Assembly: GCF_014859565.1 (NCBI RefSeq)
Contig: NZ_JACUUA010000086.1
Coordinates: 1-13,487 of the forward strand
Reading direction: 5' to 3'
From: Marinospirillum sp.
GTDB lineage: Bacteria; Pseudomonadota; Gammaproteobacteria; Pseudomonadales; Halomonadaceae
DNA: 13,487 nt
Part shown: in pieces, positions 7,982 through 13,487 of the stretch
How the letters are laid out: every line of letters begins with the position of its first letter
Numbering within the stretch: position 1 is the first letter of the stretch
The notes under the pieces: generated by a model
What the model saw: the letters and a program-made list of their open reading frames with translations, nothing else
Told to the model about the DNA's origin: nothing
The model's database searches: none
Program-made: the position numbers and the translations under genes

Positions 7982-8926
7982 ATGAGTCACAACAACGCAT
8001 CAACCGCTTCCATTATAGAAGAGCGGGTCAGTATTCCTGTAGCTAACCAGCAGTTTGTTCAATTGGTGCGTATTTATCCTGCTAGAACACCGGGTCGGGC
8101 TGTGTTTATGTTGCATGGCCTGATGGATGATGCCCGCTGTTTCCATGACGAACAAAGCCGCACCGGATTGGCTTATGTACTGGCACGTCAGGGTTATGAT
8201 GTGTATCTGGCCGAGCTGCGTGGCCGCAGGCTGGATGGCAGTGGCTTAAAAGGCAAGGATTTTGGTGTAGAGCAGGTCATCAATGAAGACCTGCAAAAGC
8301 TGGTGGCGGCCATGAACAAGCGTGCCCAACCTGGTGGCCAGATCTGGATCGGCCAGGGTTTTGGCAGTTTGCTGCTGACCAGTTACCTGGCACGTTATCC
8401 AAAAGAGCTTGAGCAGATTATGGGCATGGTGCATTTCAGCCCCTTTCGAGAATCCCAGCCGGCCGGTCGTATCAAGCACCTGTGGGTGAACTGGTTACAC
8501 CGGCGAGGTATTCGTATGATTTCTGGTTTGCTGGGTTATGTACCATCACCGAAACTGAAGCTAGGGCGTTGTAATGAAAGCCTGAACTTTTATCAGGATG
8601 CACTGGACTGGCTGGATACCCCTTGGTGTGGCAAGGATGGTTTTGATTATGCAGCGGCCGTTAAACAACTGGACTGGCCACCCAGCCTTTATTTTGCCAG
8701 CCTGTATCAATCCTGGCGTGCCAGTGATGCCGATGCCCGTACTTTTATGTTTGATTTGGGTGCTCATAATGGTCGTTTGATCAAACTGGGTCGCAAGGTG
8801 GGCAACCAGCAGAACTACAAGCGTTCCGAGTTGTGCCTGAGTCATGCTGCGGAGCAGGATTATTACCCTGTGTTGCTGCAGTGGTTGATTGATTTGCCTG
8901 CTCAGCAAGAAACAGCCGAAGAGTGA
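7982..8926 (+). CDS. Alpha/beta-hydrolase-fold protein lacking the nucleophile serine
   Basis: A 314-residue cytoplasmic protein with the hydrolase fold outline: a strand ending in VFMLHGLMDD (oxyanion region, HG at 45-46), GYDVYLAELRGR (71-82) as in lipase/lysophospholipase-like members, then the nucleophile-elbow strand. Where the family has G-x-S-x-G, this protein reads G-Q-G-F-G (124-128), with Gly126 replacing Ser. A histidine in the expected C-terminal place is present (H288, in LSHAAEQDYYPVLLQWL), and D249 or D251 could be the acid. It is therefore either non-catalytic, for example a binding or scaffold protein, or uses another residue. It starts 59 nt after hrpA and ends 34 nt before mlaA, so shared transcription with mlaA and a lipid-related role are plausible but unproven. 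The start is supported by GGAG 6 nt upstream. A sequencing error (one A-to-G change would convert AGT to GGT) cannot be excluded. Confidence 0.8.
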   Translation: MSHNNASTASIIEERVSIPVANQQFVQLVRIYPARTPGRAVFMLHGLMDDARCFHDEQSRTGLAYVLARQGYDVYLAELRGRRLDGSGLKGKDFGVEQVINEDLQKLVAAMNKRAQPGGQIWIGQGFGSLLLTSYLARYPKELEQIMGMVHFSPFRESQPAGRIKHLWVNWLHRRGIRMISGLLGYVPSPKLKLGRCNESLNFYQDALDWLDTPWCGKDGFDYAAAVKQLDWPPSLYFASLYQSWRASDADARTFMFDLGAHNGRLIKLGRKVGNQQNYKRSELCLSHAAEQDYYPVLLQWLIDLPAQQETAEE

Positions 8927-8960
8927 AGTGGCGCTTGCATTTTTTAATAAAGAGATTTTA

Positions 8961-9815
8961 ATGAAACGTGTATTGATTACCCAGGAAACCGTAAGGCACG
9001 TCATTCATGGCGGGGATGTAAGTTTAGAGCGGCATCATTTTTTTTTCCGGCAAGGGTGTCGGCTGTTGTTGTTATTGCTGCTTACAGTCAGTGTTTATGT
9101 CAGTGCAAATACAGCCACCTTGCCAGATGACCCTTTTGGCTCAGTGGATGCCAGTCTTCCTCATGATCCTTATGAAAATTGGAATCGCAAGGTGTTTGTT
9201 TTTAATGAAACACTGGACGCCTGGATATTAAAACCCGTCGCAACAGGTTATCGTGCAGTAACACCAAGGTTTTTGCGCACTGGGGTAAGAAATTTTTTCT
9301 CCAATTTGGGCGAGATATCCAACTTCACCAATAACCTGTTACAGGCTAAACCTGTTCCAGCAGGTAAGGATGCAGTACGTTTTACCCTGAACACTACCCT
9401 TGGGGTGCTGGGGGTGTTTGATCTGGCAACCCCGCTGGGTTTACAAAAAAGTGAAGAAGATTTTGGACAGACCCTCAATGTCTGGGGTGTTCCTGAAGGT
9501 CCTTATCTGGTATTGCCTTTTCTGGGCGGCCATAATCTGACCCATACATTGGGTTTGCCGATTGATTATTACCTTAACCCAATGTACCACATTGAAGATC
9601 CATTGATTTTTTACAGTCTGGGCAGTTTGTTTGTGGTACAGCGTCGTACTGATCTGCTGGAGGCGGAAAAGTTGATCCAGGGTGATCGTTACAGTTTTAT
9701 TCGTGATACCTACCTGCAACGCCGCTTATTTCTGATCAATGATGGCAAAATGGTGAGTGATCCATTTCTTGAAGACGATGATTTTGATTTTGATGATGAT
9801 GATTTTGCCTATTAA
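8961..9815 (+). CDS. mlaA: MlaA (VacJ), outer-membrane phospholipid-asymmetry protein
   Basis: A 284-residue MlaA family protein, which removes mislocalised phospholipids from the outer leaflet of the outer membrane and passes them to MlaC. The family core is clear: DPYENWNRKVFVFNETLDAWILKPVATGYRAVTP (69-103), FFSNLGEISNFTNNLLQ, LNTTLGVLGVFDLATPLGLQKSEEDFGQTLNVWGVPEGPYLVLPFLG, and the C-terminal YSFIRDTYLQRR. The N-terminus has a leucine-rich hydrophobic core (35-48) ending VSA, a type I signal-peptide pattern. It is preceded by an unusually long 34-residue n-region. There is no lipobox cysteine after the core, unlike E. coli MlaA but like Pseudomonas MlaA as I recall it. The last 18 residues are Asp/Phe-rich. 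AAGAGA 6 nt before the ATG at 8961 fixes the start. An upstream ATG at 8889 would overlap the hydrolase. The rest of the Mla system (mlaFEDCB) is not in this window. Confidence 0.93.
   Translation: MKRVLITQETVRHVIHGGDVSLERHHFFFRQGCRLLLLLLLTVSVYVSANTATLPDDPFGSVDASLPHDPYENWNRKVFVFNETLDAWILKPVATGYRAVTPRFLRTGVRNFFSNLGEISNFTNNLLQAKPVPAGKDAVRFTLNTTLGVLGVFDLATPLGLQKSEEDFGQTLNVWGVPEGPYLVLPFLGGHNLTHTLGLPIDYYLNPMYHIEDPLIFYSLGSLFVVQRRTDLLEAEKLIQGDRYSFIRDTYLQRRLFLINDGKMVSDPFLEDDDFDFDDDDFAY
9774..9806 (+). repeat. GAT/TTT trinucleotide tract in the 3' end of mlaA
   Basis: Eleven codons in a row are GAC, GAT or TTT, including a run of four GAT (9792-9803), encoding DDDFDFDDDDF. The tract could gain or lose triplets by slippage without breaking the frame. 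Confidence 0.6.
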
Positions 9816-9922
9816 TCTTCTGTCTAATATGTGGGCTGAGCGCTTGATTTGATTGGGAAGGCGGATTACCGTTTGAACATCAGACAGGCAGCAAGCTACC
9901 AGACGAATCCAATGAGGTGTGC

Positions 9923-10714
9923 ATGAGCAAACCGGAGCAGGAGGATGCAAGTTTGGTGTACCAGCAGCGTCTTGAGCAGGAAAATGCCGACCTGAGAACA
10001 TCGCTGGAGTTACTGCGGCTTGATCAGCAGGCCGGTTATCATGTGCAAAGACGTTTGTTGCCTGCCAATCCAATGGAATATCAGGGTGTTCGTCTAGATT
10101 ACTGGTTGCAACCTTCTTTGTACCTTTCCGGTGATTTTTTGGATTTCTGGTCACCCCACCCCGGTAAACTGCTGTTTTATCTTGCTGATGTCTCTGGACA
10201 TGGGGCATCCTCTGCTTTTGTGACTATACTGTTGAAGTATCTTATCTCTCGTTATGCTAAAGAAGATGAAATGAGTCCGGCACGTTTGTGCAGTCGTGTG
10301 AATGAAGAACTGCTCACCAATGGGCTGGATAAACATTTGACCCTGGTGATGGGGTGTCTGGATACAGAGACAAGGCTGCTGACATATACACTGGGTGCAC
10401 ATTTACCTGTGCCACTGATGATCAGTGATGGAGAGGTGACAGAGCTGGAAGGGAATGGAATGCCTGTGGGTCTCTTCCCTGGTGCCGGGTACAAGGATTA
10501 CACTTGCACCTTTCCTGAGAAGGGATGTTTGTTTATGGCCAGTGATGGTGTGCTGGAAGTGTTGCCGGGGCAGGGTCTGGAAGCTCGGCAGCAAGAATGG
10601 AAAGCAAGGGTGGCCGCTTCCGGCGGCAAAATTGATTCCCTGTTACAGCGCTTACCGAATAGCCCCGATGGCTGGCCGGACGATGTGACCCTGATGACTT
10701 TGAGCGGTTGTTGA
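9923..10714 (+). CDS. SpoIIE/PP2C-family serine phosphatase without receiver domain (RsbU-like)
   Basis: A 263-residue protein: a short helical, coiled-coil-like N-terminus (about 10-45, YQQRLEQENADLRTSLELLRLDQQAGYHVQRRLLP) followed by a complete SpoIIE-type PP2C domain. Metal-binding positions are visible in SGDFLDFW (D71), ADVSGHGASSA (D89), MASDGVLEV (D208) and DDVTLM (253-258). Such enzymes dephosphorylate a STAS anti-sigma-factor antagonist, and the next gene encodes exactly that. Pseudomonas relatives, as I remember them, carry an N-terminal response-regulator receiver. Here there is none, and the 107 bp upstream encode no remnant. GAGG (9914-9917), 5 nt before the ATG, makes 9923 a better start than GTG 9917. 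Without a receiver, activity may be constitutive or set by a partner binding the coiled coil. The direct substrate is inferred from gene coupling. Confidence 0.88.
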   Translation: MSKPEQEDASLVYQQRLEQENADLRTSLELLRLDQQAGYHVQRRLLPANPMEYQGVRLDYWLQPSLYLSGDFLDFWSPHPGKLLFYLADVSGHGASSAFVTILLKYLISRYAKEDEMSPARLCSRVNEELLTNGLDKHLTLVMGCLDTETRLLTYTLGAHLPVPLMISDGEVTELEGNGMPVGLFPGAGYKDYTCTFPEKGCLFMASDGVLEVLPGQGLEARQQEWKARVAASGGKIDSLLQRLPNSPDGWPDDVTLMTLSGC

Positions 10715-10715
10715 T

Positions 10716-11210
10716 ATGCAAACAGGTAAGCTGTTGTCGGCTAAGTCGCAGCACACCTATATTCTCAAGCTGGTTGGCGATGTGCGACTGACCCTCTGCT
10801 GTACTCTGGACAAGCTGTTTGAGCGTATTTTTAATGACCGCGACATCAACAGTATTGTTATCGATCTGTCTCGTGCAGATAACCTGGACAGTACTACGCT
10901 GGGTTTGCTGGCAAAAATTGCTGTGAAAGCTTCTGTGAAGGGATTGGGGCAACCCAGTATTATATCCAGCAACAAGGATATTACCCTGCTGCTGGAGTCC
11001 ATGGGGTTTCGTCAGTATTTCATCATTCTGGATCACCCGCTGACCAGCCAGCAAGAGCTGGAAGAAGTACCGCAGCTGGCTGGTTCAGAGTCTCACATCC
11101 GCTCTCAGGTACTGGATGCCCATCTGACACTGATGTCAATGAATGAGCATAACAAGGAAGCCTTCAAGAGTGTGGTACAGGCGCTGGAGGAATGCCCCCA
11201 GACTCACTGA
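10716..11210 (+). CDS. STAS-domain anti-sigma-factor antagonist
   Basis: A 164-residue cytoplasmic protein. Residues ~10-110 form a STAS domain: a strand-rich start LKLVGDVRLT, then INSIVIDLSRADNLDSTTLGLLAKIA, where S59 of D-S-T-T occupies the position of the serine phosphorylated by anti-sigma kinases in SpoIIAA/RsbV. A C-terminal extension of about 50 residues, rich in helix formers (VLDAHLTLMSMNEHNKEAFKSVVQALE), goes beyond the usual 100-110-residue antagonist. The ATG lies 1 nt after the phosphatase stop, indicating translational coupling and a functional pair. Unphosphorylated antagonist would bind and sequester an anti-sigma factor or other kinase-like target. No such gene is nearby, so the output is unknown. 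It converges with the transaldolase gene, whose stop is 20 nt away. Confidence 0.87.
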   Translation: MQTGKLLSAKSQHTYILKLVGDVRLTLCCTLDKLFERIFNDRDINSIVIDLSRADNLDSTTLGLLAKIAVKASVKGLGQPSIISSNKDITLLLESMGFRQYFIILDHPLTSQQELEEVPQLAGSESHIRSQVLDAHLTLMSMNEHNKEAFKSVVQALEECPQTH

Positions 11211-11230
11211 GGGCAGCCTGAACAGCCGTT

Positions 11231-12187
11231 TTAATGATCCACAGCGGACGCCTGCTGGTTGATGCGACCTTCCAGGGTCTCCAGATCGGTTATGAACTGG
11301 CGTATACCCTGTGCCAGTTTCTCAGTTGCCATGGCATCTTGATTCATTCCCAGCCGGAATTCTGCTTCAGTCAAGGGTGAGGGTTTGCTGGTCGGTGTTT
11401 GTGATGGCTGCAGACGTTGAACCAGTGTTCCATAATCGGCTTCCAGTTCTGCCAGCAGTTTGGGTGCAATGGTTAGGCGATCACAACCTGCCAGCCACTC
11501 AATTTCTCCGGTATTACGAAAACTGGCACCCATCACAATGGTGTTGTAACCGTGGGTTTTGTAATACTCATAAATACGCTGCACTGACTGTACACCAGGA
11601 TCTTTTTCACCATTAAAGTCGACATCTGGCTGTTGTGCCTTGTGCCAGTCCAGAATACGGCCAACAAAGGGTGATATCAGCGTGACACCGGCATCAGCAC
11701 AGGCTCGTGCCTGATCAAATCCGAATAACAAGGTCAGATTGCAGCGGATGCCTTCCTGCTCCAGCTGTTGTGCTGCACGGATGCCTTCCCAGGTCGCTGC
11801 CAGCTTGATCAGAATGCGCTGTGGATCACCACCCTGTTCCTGAATCAGGTTAATCAGCTGTCGGGCACGTTGTAAGCTGGCGCTGGTATCAAAAGAAGTA
11901 CGGGCATCCACCTCCACGGAAACATAACCGGGCACTTGTTGTTGTACCTGGCAGGCCAGCAGGGCAGCAAAAGCATCATAAACCGGAGTGTCACTACTGC
12001 GGGACATCTGCCAAGCCTGCTGTAACAAGGGTGAATAAGTGGGAATATCCAGTGCTTGCAGCAGTAATGACGGGTTGGTGGTAGCATCCGTGGGTTGGTA
12101 ACGTTTGATGGCTTCAAGGTCACCGGTGTCAGCAACCACCAGAGTCATTTGTTTTAACTGTTCCAGCTTGGAGATTTTGTTGGTCAT
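11231..12187 (-). CDS. tal: Transaldolase (TalB-type)
   Basis: A 318-residue enzyme, close to E. coli TalB (317). It moves a dihydroxyacetone unit between sedoheptulose-7-phosphate and glyceraldehyde-3-phosphate in the non-oxidative pentose phosphate pathway. Family blocks are VVADTGD (D20), PTDATTNPSLLL, VSVEVDAR (E92), RILIKLAATWEGI with the Schiff-base lysine K128, CNLTLLFGFDQARACADAGVTLISPFVGRILDW, and YNTIVMGASFRNTGEI...GCDRLTIAP. An extra, variable QPSQTPTSKPSP linker precedes the last helices. It starts 32 nt downstream of the dusA stop on the same strand, so the two are probably co-transcribed. The ribosome site is poor (GGATAG), which fits dependence on upstream translation. No terminator hairpin is visible in the 20-bp gap to the convergent STAS gene. 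Confidence 0.95.
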   Translation of the reverse strand: MTNKISKLEQLKQMTLVVADTGDLEAIKRYQPTDATTNPSLLLQALDIPTYSPLLQQAWQMSRSSDTPVYDAFAALLACQVQQQVPGYVSVEVDARTSFDTSASLQRARQLINLIQEQGGDPQRILIKLAATWEGIRAAQQLEQEGIRCNLTLLFGFDQARACADAGVTLISPFVGRILDWHKAQQPDVDFNGEKDPGVQSVQRIYEYYKTHGYNTIVMGASFRNTGEIEWLAGCDRLTIAPKLLAELEADYGTLVQRLQPSQTPTSKPSPLTEAEFRLGMNQDAMATEKLAQGIRQFITDLETLEGRINQQASAVDH

Positions 12188-12219
12188 AGTGGTCTATCCA
12201 TAGGAGTTGATGGTTTTAA

Positions 12220-13266
12220 TTAAACGGTGAAGCTCTCCGGTACAGCTTGTAATGCCTGTTCAATCAGCTCTGCACCTTCACCGGGTAGGTGAGCGCGCTC
12301 ACTGAGCAGGCGACGAAAGCGCCGGGCACCGGGCACACCCTGAAAAACACCCAGCAGGGGGCGAATCATCGGGTTCAGGCGATCCCCAGCCAGCAACCGT
12401 TCTTCGACATAAGGCAGATATTGGCGTATGGCTTGATGGCGTGTCAGACCGGAAGCGGGTTCACCATAAATCTGTTGATCCACCTCGGCCACTATCCAGG
12501 GGTTGTTCCAGATGGCACGCCCCAGCATCACTGAATCCACCTGTTGTAGATGCTGACTGCATTCCTGCAGAGTATTGATACCACCATTAATACCAATCAC
12601 CAGATCAGGGTGCTGATGTTTCAGGCGGTACACCCGTTCATAGTTCAGTGGTGGCACTTCACGGTTTTCTTTGGGTGATAATCCCTGCAGCCAGGCTTTG
12701 CGGGCATGGAGGATAAAAATACCACAACCGGCTTGTTTTAGCTGCAGCACAAAGGCTTCCAGATCGGCATCTTCATCCTGATCATCAATACCAATACGGC
12801 ATTTGATGGTGATGGGCAGGTGAGTGGTCGCTTGCATAGCTTGCAGGCACTGGCTAACCCGATCTGGATGTGCCATCAGGCAGGCACCAATCATATTGTT
12901 CTGTACCCGATCACTGGGACAACCCACATTCAGGTTAATTTCATCATAACCCCACTGGGTTGCTTTTTCGGTGCAGCGTGCCAGATCCTCGGGATTGCTG
13001 CCGCCCAGTTGCAAGGCGATGGGCTGCTCCTCTGCCGAAAAATCCAGAAAGCGCTCTGGATCTTTGCCGTGCAGAATAGCGCCGGTGGTGACCATTTCTG
13101 TGTACATCAGGGTTTTATGACTGAGTAGGCGCAGAAAATAACGGAAGTGGCGGTCAGTTACGTCTAACATGGGAGCTAATGAAAAGCGCGGGTAGAGCTG
13201 CCCATTCCATAAACCCTTTGAATACCGTGTGTTTACTAGTTTTTTTCGTTTAATATCATCATACAT
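12220..13266 (-). CDS. dusA: tRNA-dihydrouridine(20/20a) synthase DusA
   Basis: A 348-residue flavoenzyme that reduces uridine in the tRNA D-loop (positions 20/20a in E. coli DusA) using FMN and NADPH. The TIM-barrel start FSLAPMLDVTDRHFRYFLRLLS (28-49) is followed by YTEMVTTGAILHG, IALQLGGSNPEDLA and YDEINLNVGCPSDRVQNN with the catalytic cysteine C116. Then come ITIKCRIGIDDQD, FILHARKAWLQGLSPKENREVPPL, the phosphate-binding INGGI and VMLGRAIWNNPW. The C-terminal tRNA-binding helical domain contains MIRPLLGVFQGVPGARRFRRLLSE. The ATG at 13266 is the only plausible start for the full barrel. It is preceded by AT-rich sequence without a clear Shine-Dalgarno. The N-terminus (MYDDIKRKK...) is a little longer and more basic than needed for the barrel. 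Confidence 0.95.
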   Translation of the reverse strand: MYDDIKRKKLVNTRYSKGLWNGQLYPRFSLAPMLDVTDRHFRYFLRLLSHKTLMYTEMVTTGAILHGKDPERFLDFSAEEQPIALQLGGSNPEDLARCTEKATQWGYDEINLNVGCPSDRVQNNMIGACLMAHPDRVSQCLQAMQATTHLPITIKCRIGIDDQDEDADLEAFVLQLKQAGCGIFILHARKAWLQGLSPKENREVPPLNYERVYRLKHQHPDLVIGINGGINTLQECSQHLQQVDSVMLGRAIWNNPWIVAEVDQQIYGEPASGLTRHQAIRQYLPYVEERLLAGDRLNPMIRPLLGVFQGVPGARRFRRLLSERAHLPGEGAELIEQALQAVPESFTV

Positions 13267-13300
13267 TTTAAGTTATTTTTGGCTATTATGCGTATGCTGC

Positions 13301-13335
13301 TGCAACAAATGCTCAGCAAGTTTTGTTTTGTTGCA
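13301..13335 (-). promoter_or_regulatory. 9-bp dyad TGCAACAAA/TTTGTTGCA in the dusA leader region
   Basis: TGCAACAAA (13301-13309) and TTTGTTGCA (13327-13335) are perfect reverse complements with a 17-base loop, 35-70 nt upstream of the dusA ATG. If transcription starts near 13377, this is an mRNA stem-loop in the leader. If it starts closer to the gene, it is a promoter-proximal operator. A short TGCtcaGCA dyad sits in the loop. No known RNA motif or operator was recognised. Confidence 0.45.
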
Positions 13336-13381
13336 CCGTTTTCAAGTCATGAGATCAGGAGTGTGGCGACCCAGGGCAAGA

Positions 13382-13411
13382 GCATTATAAATCAATAAGC
13401 GAGCGCCTTGC
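13382..13411 (-). promoter_or_regulatory. Probable dusA-tal promoter
   Basis: On the minus strand a perfect TATAAT (13389 down to 13384) lies about 118 nt upstream of the dusA ATG, with GCGCTCG exactly 10 bp upstream of it. The -35 position reads TGCAAG (17-bp spacer) or ATGCAA (18-bp), both poor. The element closely resembles the one before the MaoC-type gene. The predicted leader is about 110 nt and contains the dyad at 13301-13335. Confidence 0.45.
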
Positions 13412-13434
13412 ATCTGGTCCGTGCATGAGCCTGA

Positions 13435-13487
13435 GTGACTGCTCCCCGCCCTAAGCGCTAAAGCGCCACGGGCGAGGCTTCCAACTT
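13435..13487 (-). mobile_element. Right end of an IS200/IS605-family (TnpB, IS1341-like) element, partial
   Basis: Read on the minus strand, the window edge folds as a nested hairpin. CCTCGCCC (13477-13470) pairs with GGGCGGGG (13451-13444), with one U-G pair, enclosing GCGC-TTTA-GCGC (13466-13455). It is followed by GAGCAGTCAC, ending at 13435. This subterminal hairpin plus AGTCAC/TTCAC-like end is the usual right end of tnpB-bearing IS605/IS1341 elements. The element body would extend beyond 13487, and the chromosomal flank would lie at and below 13434. The exact cleavage position is inferred. Confidence 0.7.
13435..13487 (-). ncRNA. Candidate 3' part of a TnpB omega-RNA scaffold
   Basis: In TnpB systems the guide RNA derives from the 3' end of the tnpB transcript and the element's right end, with the guide copied from the adjacent flank. 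The hairpin here would be the scaffold's terminal stem, and the bases immediately below 13435 would supply the guide. This is an inference from family architecture. No expression evidence is visible in sequence. Confidence 0.45.
13458..13487 (-). CDS. Possible C-terminal codons of tnpB (partial)
   Basis: One minus-strand frame reads KLEASPVAL and stops with TAG inside the hairpin loop (13460-13458). This is the usual overlap of a tnpB stop with the scaffold stem. Another frame stops slightly later, so the true frame cannot be decided from nine codons. The gene body lies outside the window. Confidence 0.3.
   Translation of the reverse strand, partial: KLEASPVAL

Noticed and set aside
8889..8960. 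Upstream ATG at 8889 as a longer MlaA start
   Set aside because: It would overlap the hydrolase gene and add residues with no family match. The ATG at 8961 has AAGAGA at good spacing.
11208..11233. Bidirectional terminator between the convergent STAS and transaldolase genes
   Set aside because: The 20-bp gap holds a repeated CAGCC and a short T run, but no inverted repeat longer than 3 bp. No hairpin can be supported.
12289..12302. Perfect 14-bp palindrome GTGAGCGCGCTCAC
   Set aside because: It lies within conserved dusA coding sequence (the Leu-Ser-Glu-Arg-Ala region near the C-terminus), so codon choice explains it. No neighbouring operator or second copy supports a site.

Overview
This window looks like chromosome from a gammaproteobacterium of moderate GC. 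Gene content and order point to the Pseudomonadales/Oceanospirillales side, because several neighbour pairs resemble Pseudomonas as I remember it: FadD next to HrpA, and MlaA - SpoIIE phosphatase - STAS - transaldolase - DusA. I cannot name the genus. Almost every base is accounted for by ordinary, intact core genes. The less ordinary parts are some promoter-region structures, a hydrolase without its nucleophile, a trimmed partner-switching pair, and the end of a TnpB-type element at the right edge.

Left part (1-3944), fatty-acid handling. A MaoC/PhaJ-type (R)-specific enoyl-CoA hydratase runs off the left edge on the minus strand. It is divergent, across a 213-bp intergenic region, from an acyl-CoA synthetase of the AlkK/DmdB-like branch (543 aa). 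That gene ends in a strong intrinsic terminator. A second regulatory region with a perfect 11-bp inverted repeat enclosing CAAACGTTTG then precedes a classical long-chain acyl-CoA ligase, FadD (also 543 aa, but a different subfamily and not a tandem copy). Together these would activate imported or recycled fatty acids and connect beta-oxidation to R-3-hydroxyacyl-CoA.

Middle part (3945-11210). HrpA, a full-length DEAH RNA helicase (1302 aa), has its own promoter. It is followed by an alpha/beta-hydrolase-fold protein with Gly in place of the catalytic Ser. Next comes MlaA, the outer-membrane component of retrograde phospholipid transport, here without a lipobox and with an Asp-rich tail. Then comes a tightly coupled pair: a SpoIIE/PP2C phosphatase without a receiver domain and a STAS anti-sigma-factor antagonist, 1 nt apart. 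No cognate kinase or anti-sigma gene is in the window.

Right part (11231-13487), minus strand, convergent with the above. Transaldolase and tRNA-dihydrouridine synthase A are probably co-transcribed from a promoter near 13390. The dusA leader carries a 9-bp perfect dyad. The last ~50 bases form a nested hairpin ending in AGTCAC on the minus strand. This is typical of the right end and omega-RNA scaffold of IS200/IS605-family (IS1341-like) TnpB elements, so a tnpB gene probably lies just beyond the window.

No rRNA, tRNA or CRISPR array was seen, and no gene-free stretch exceeds 300 bases. I did not find a convincing undescribed multi-gene system. The best leads are the hydrolase, the receiver-less phosphatase/STAS pair, and a promoter motif shared by the two ends of the window.
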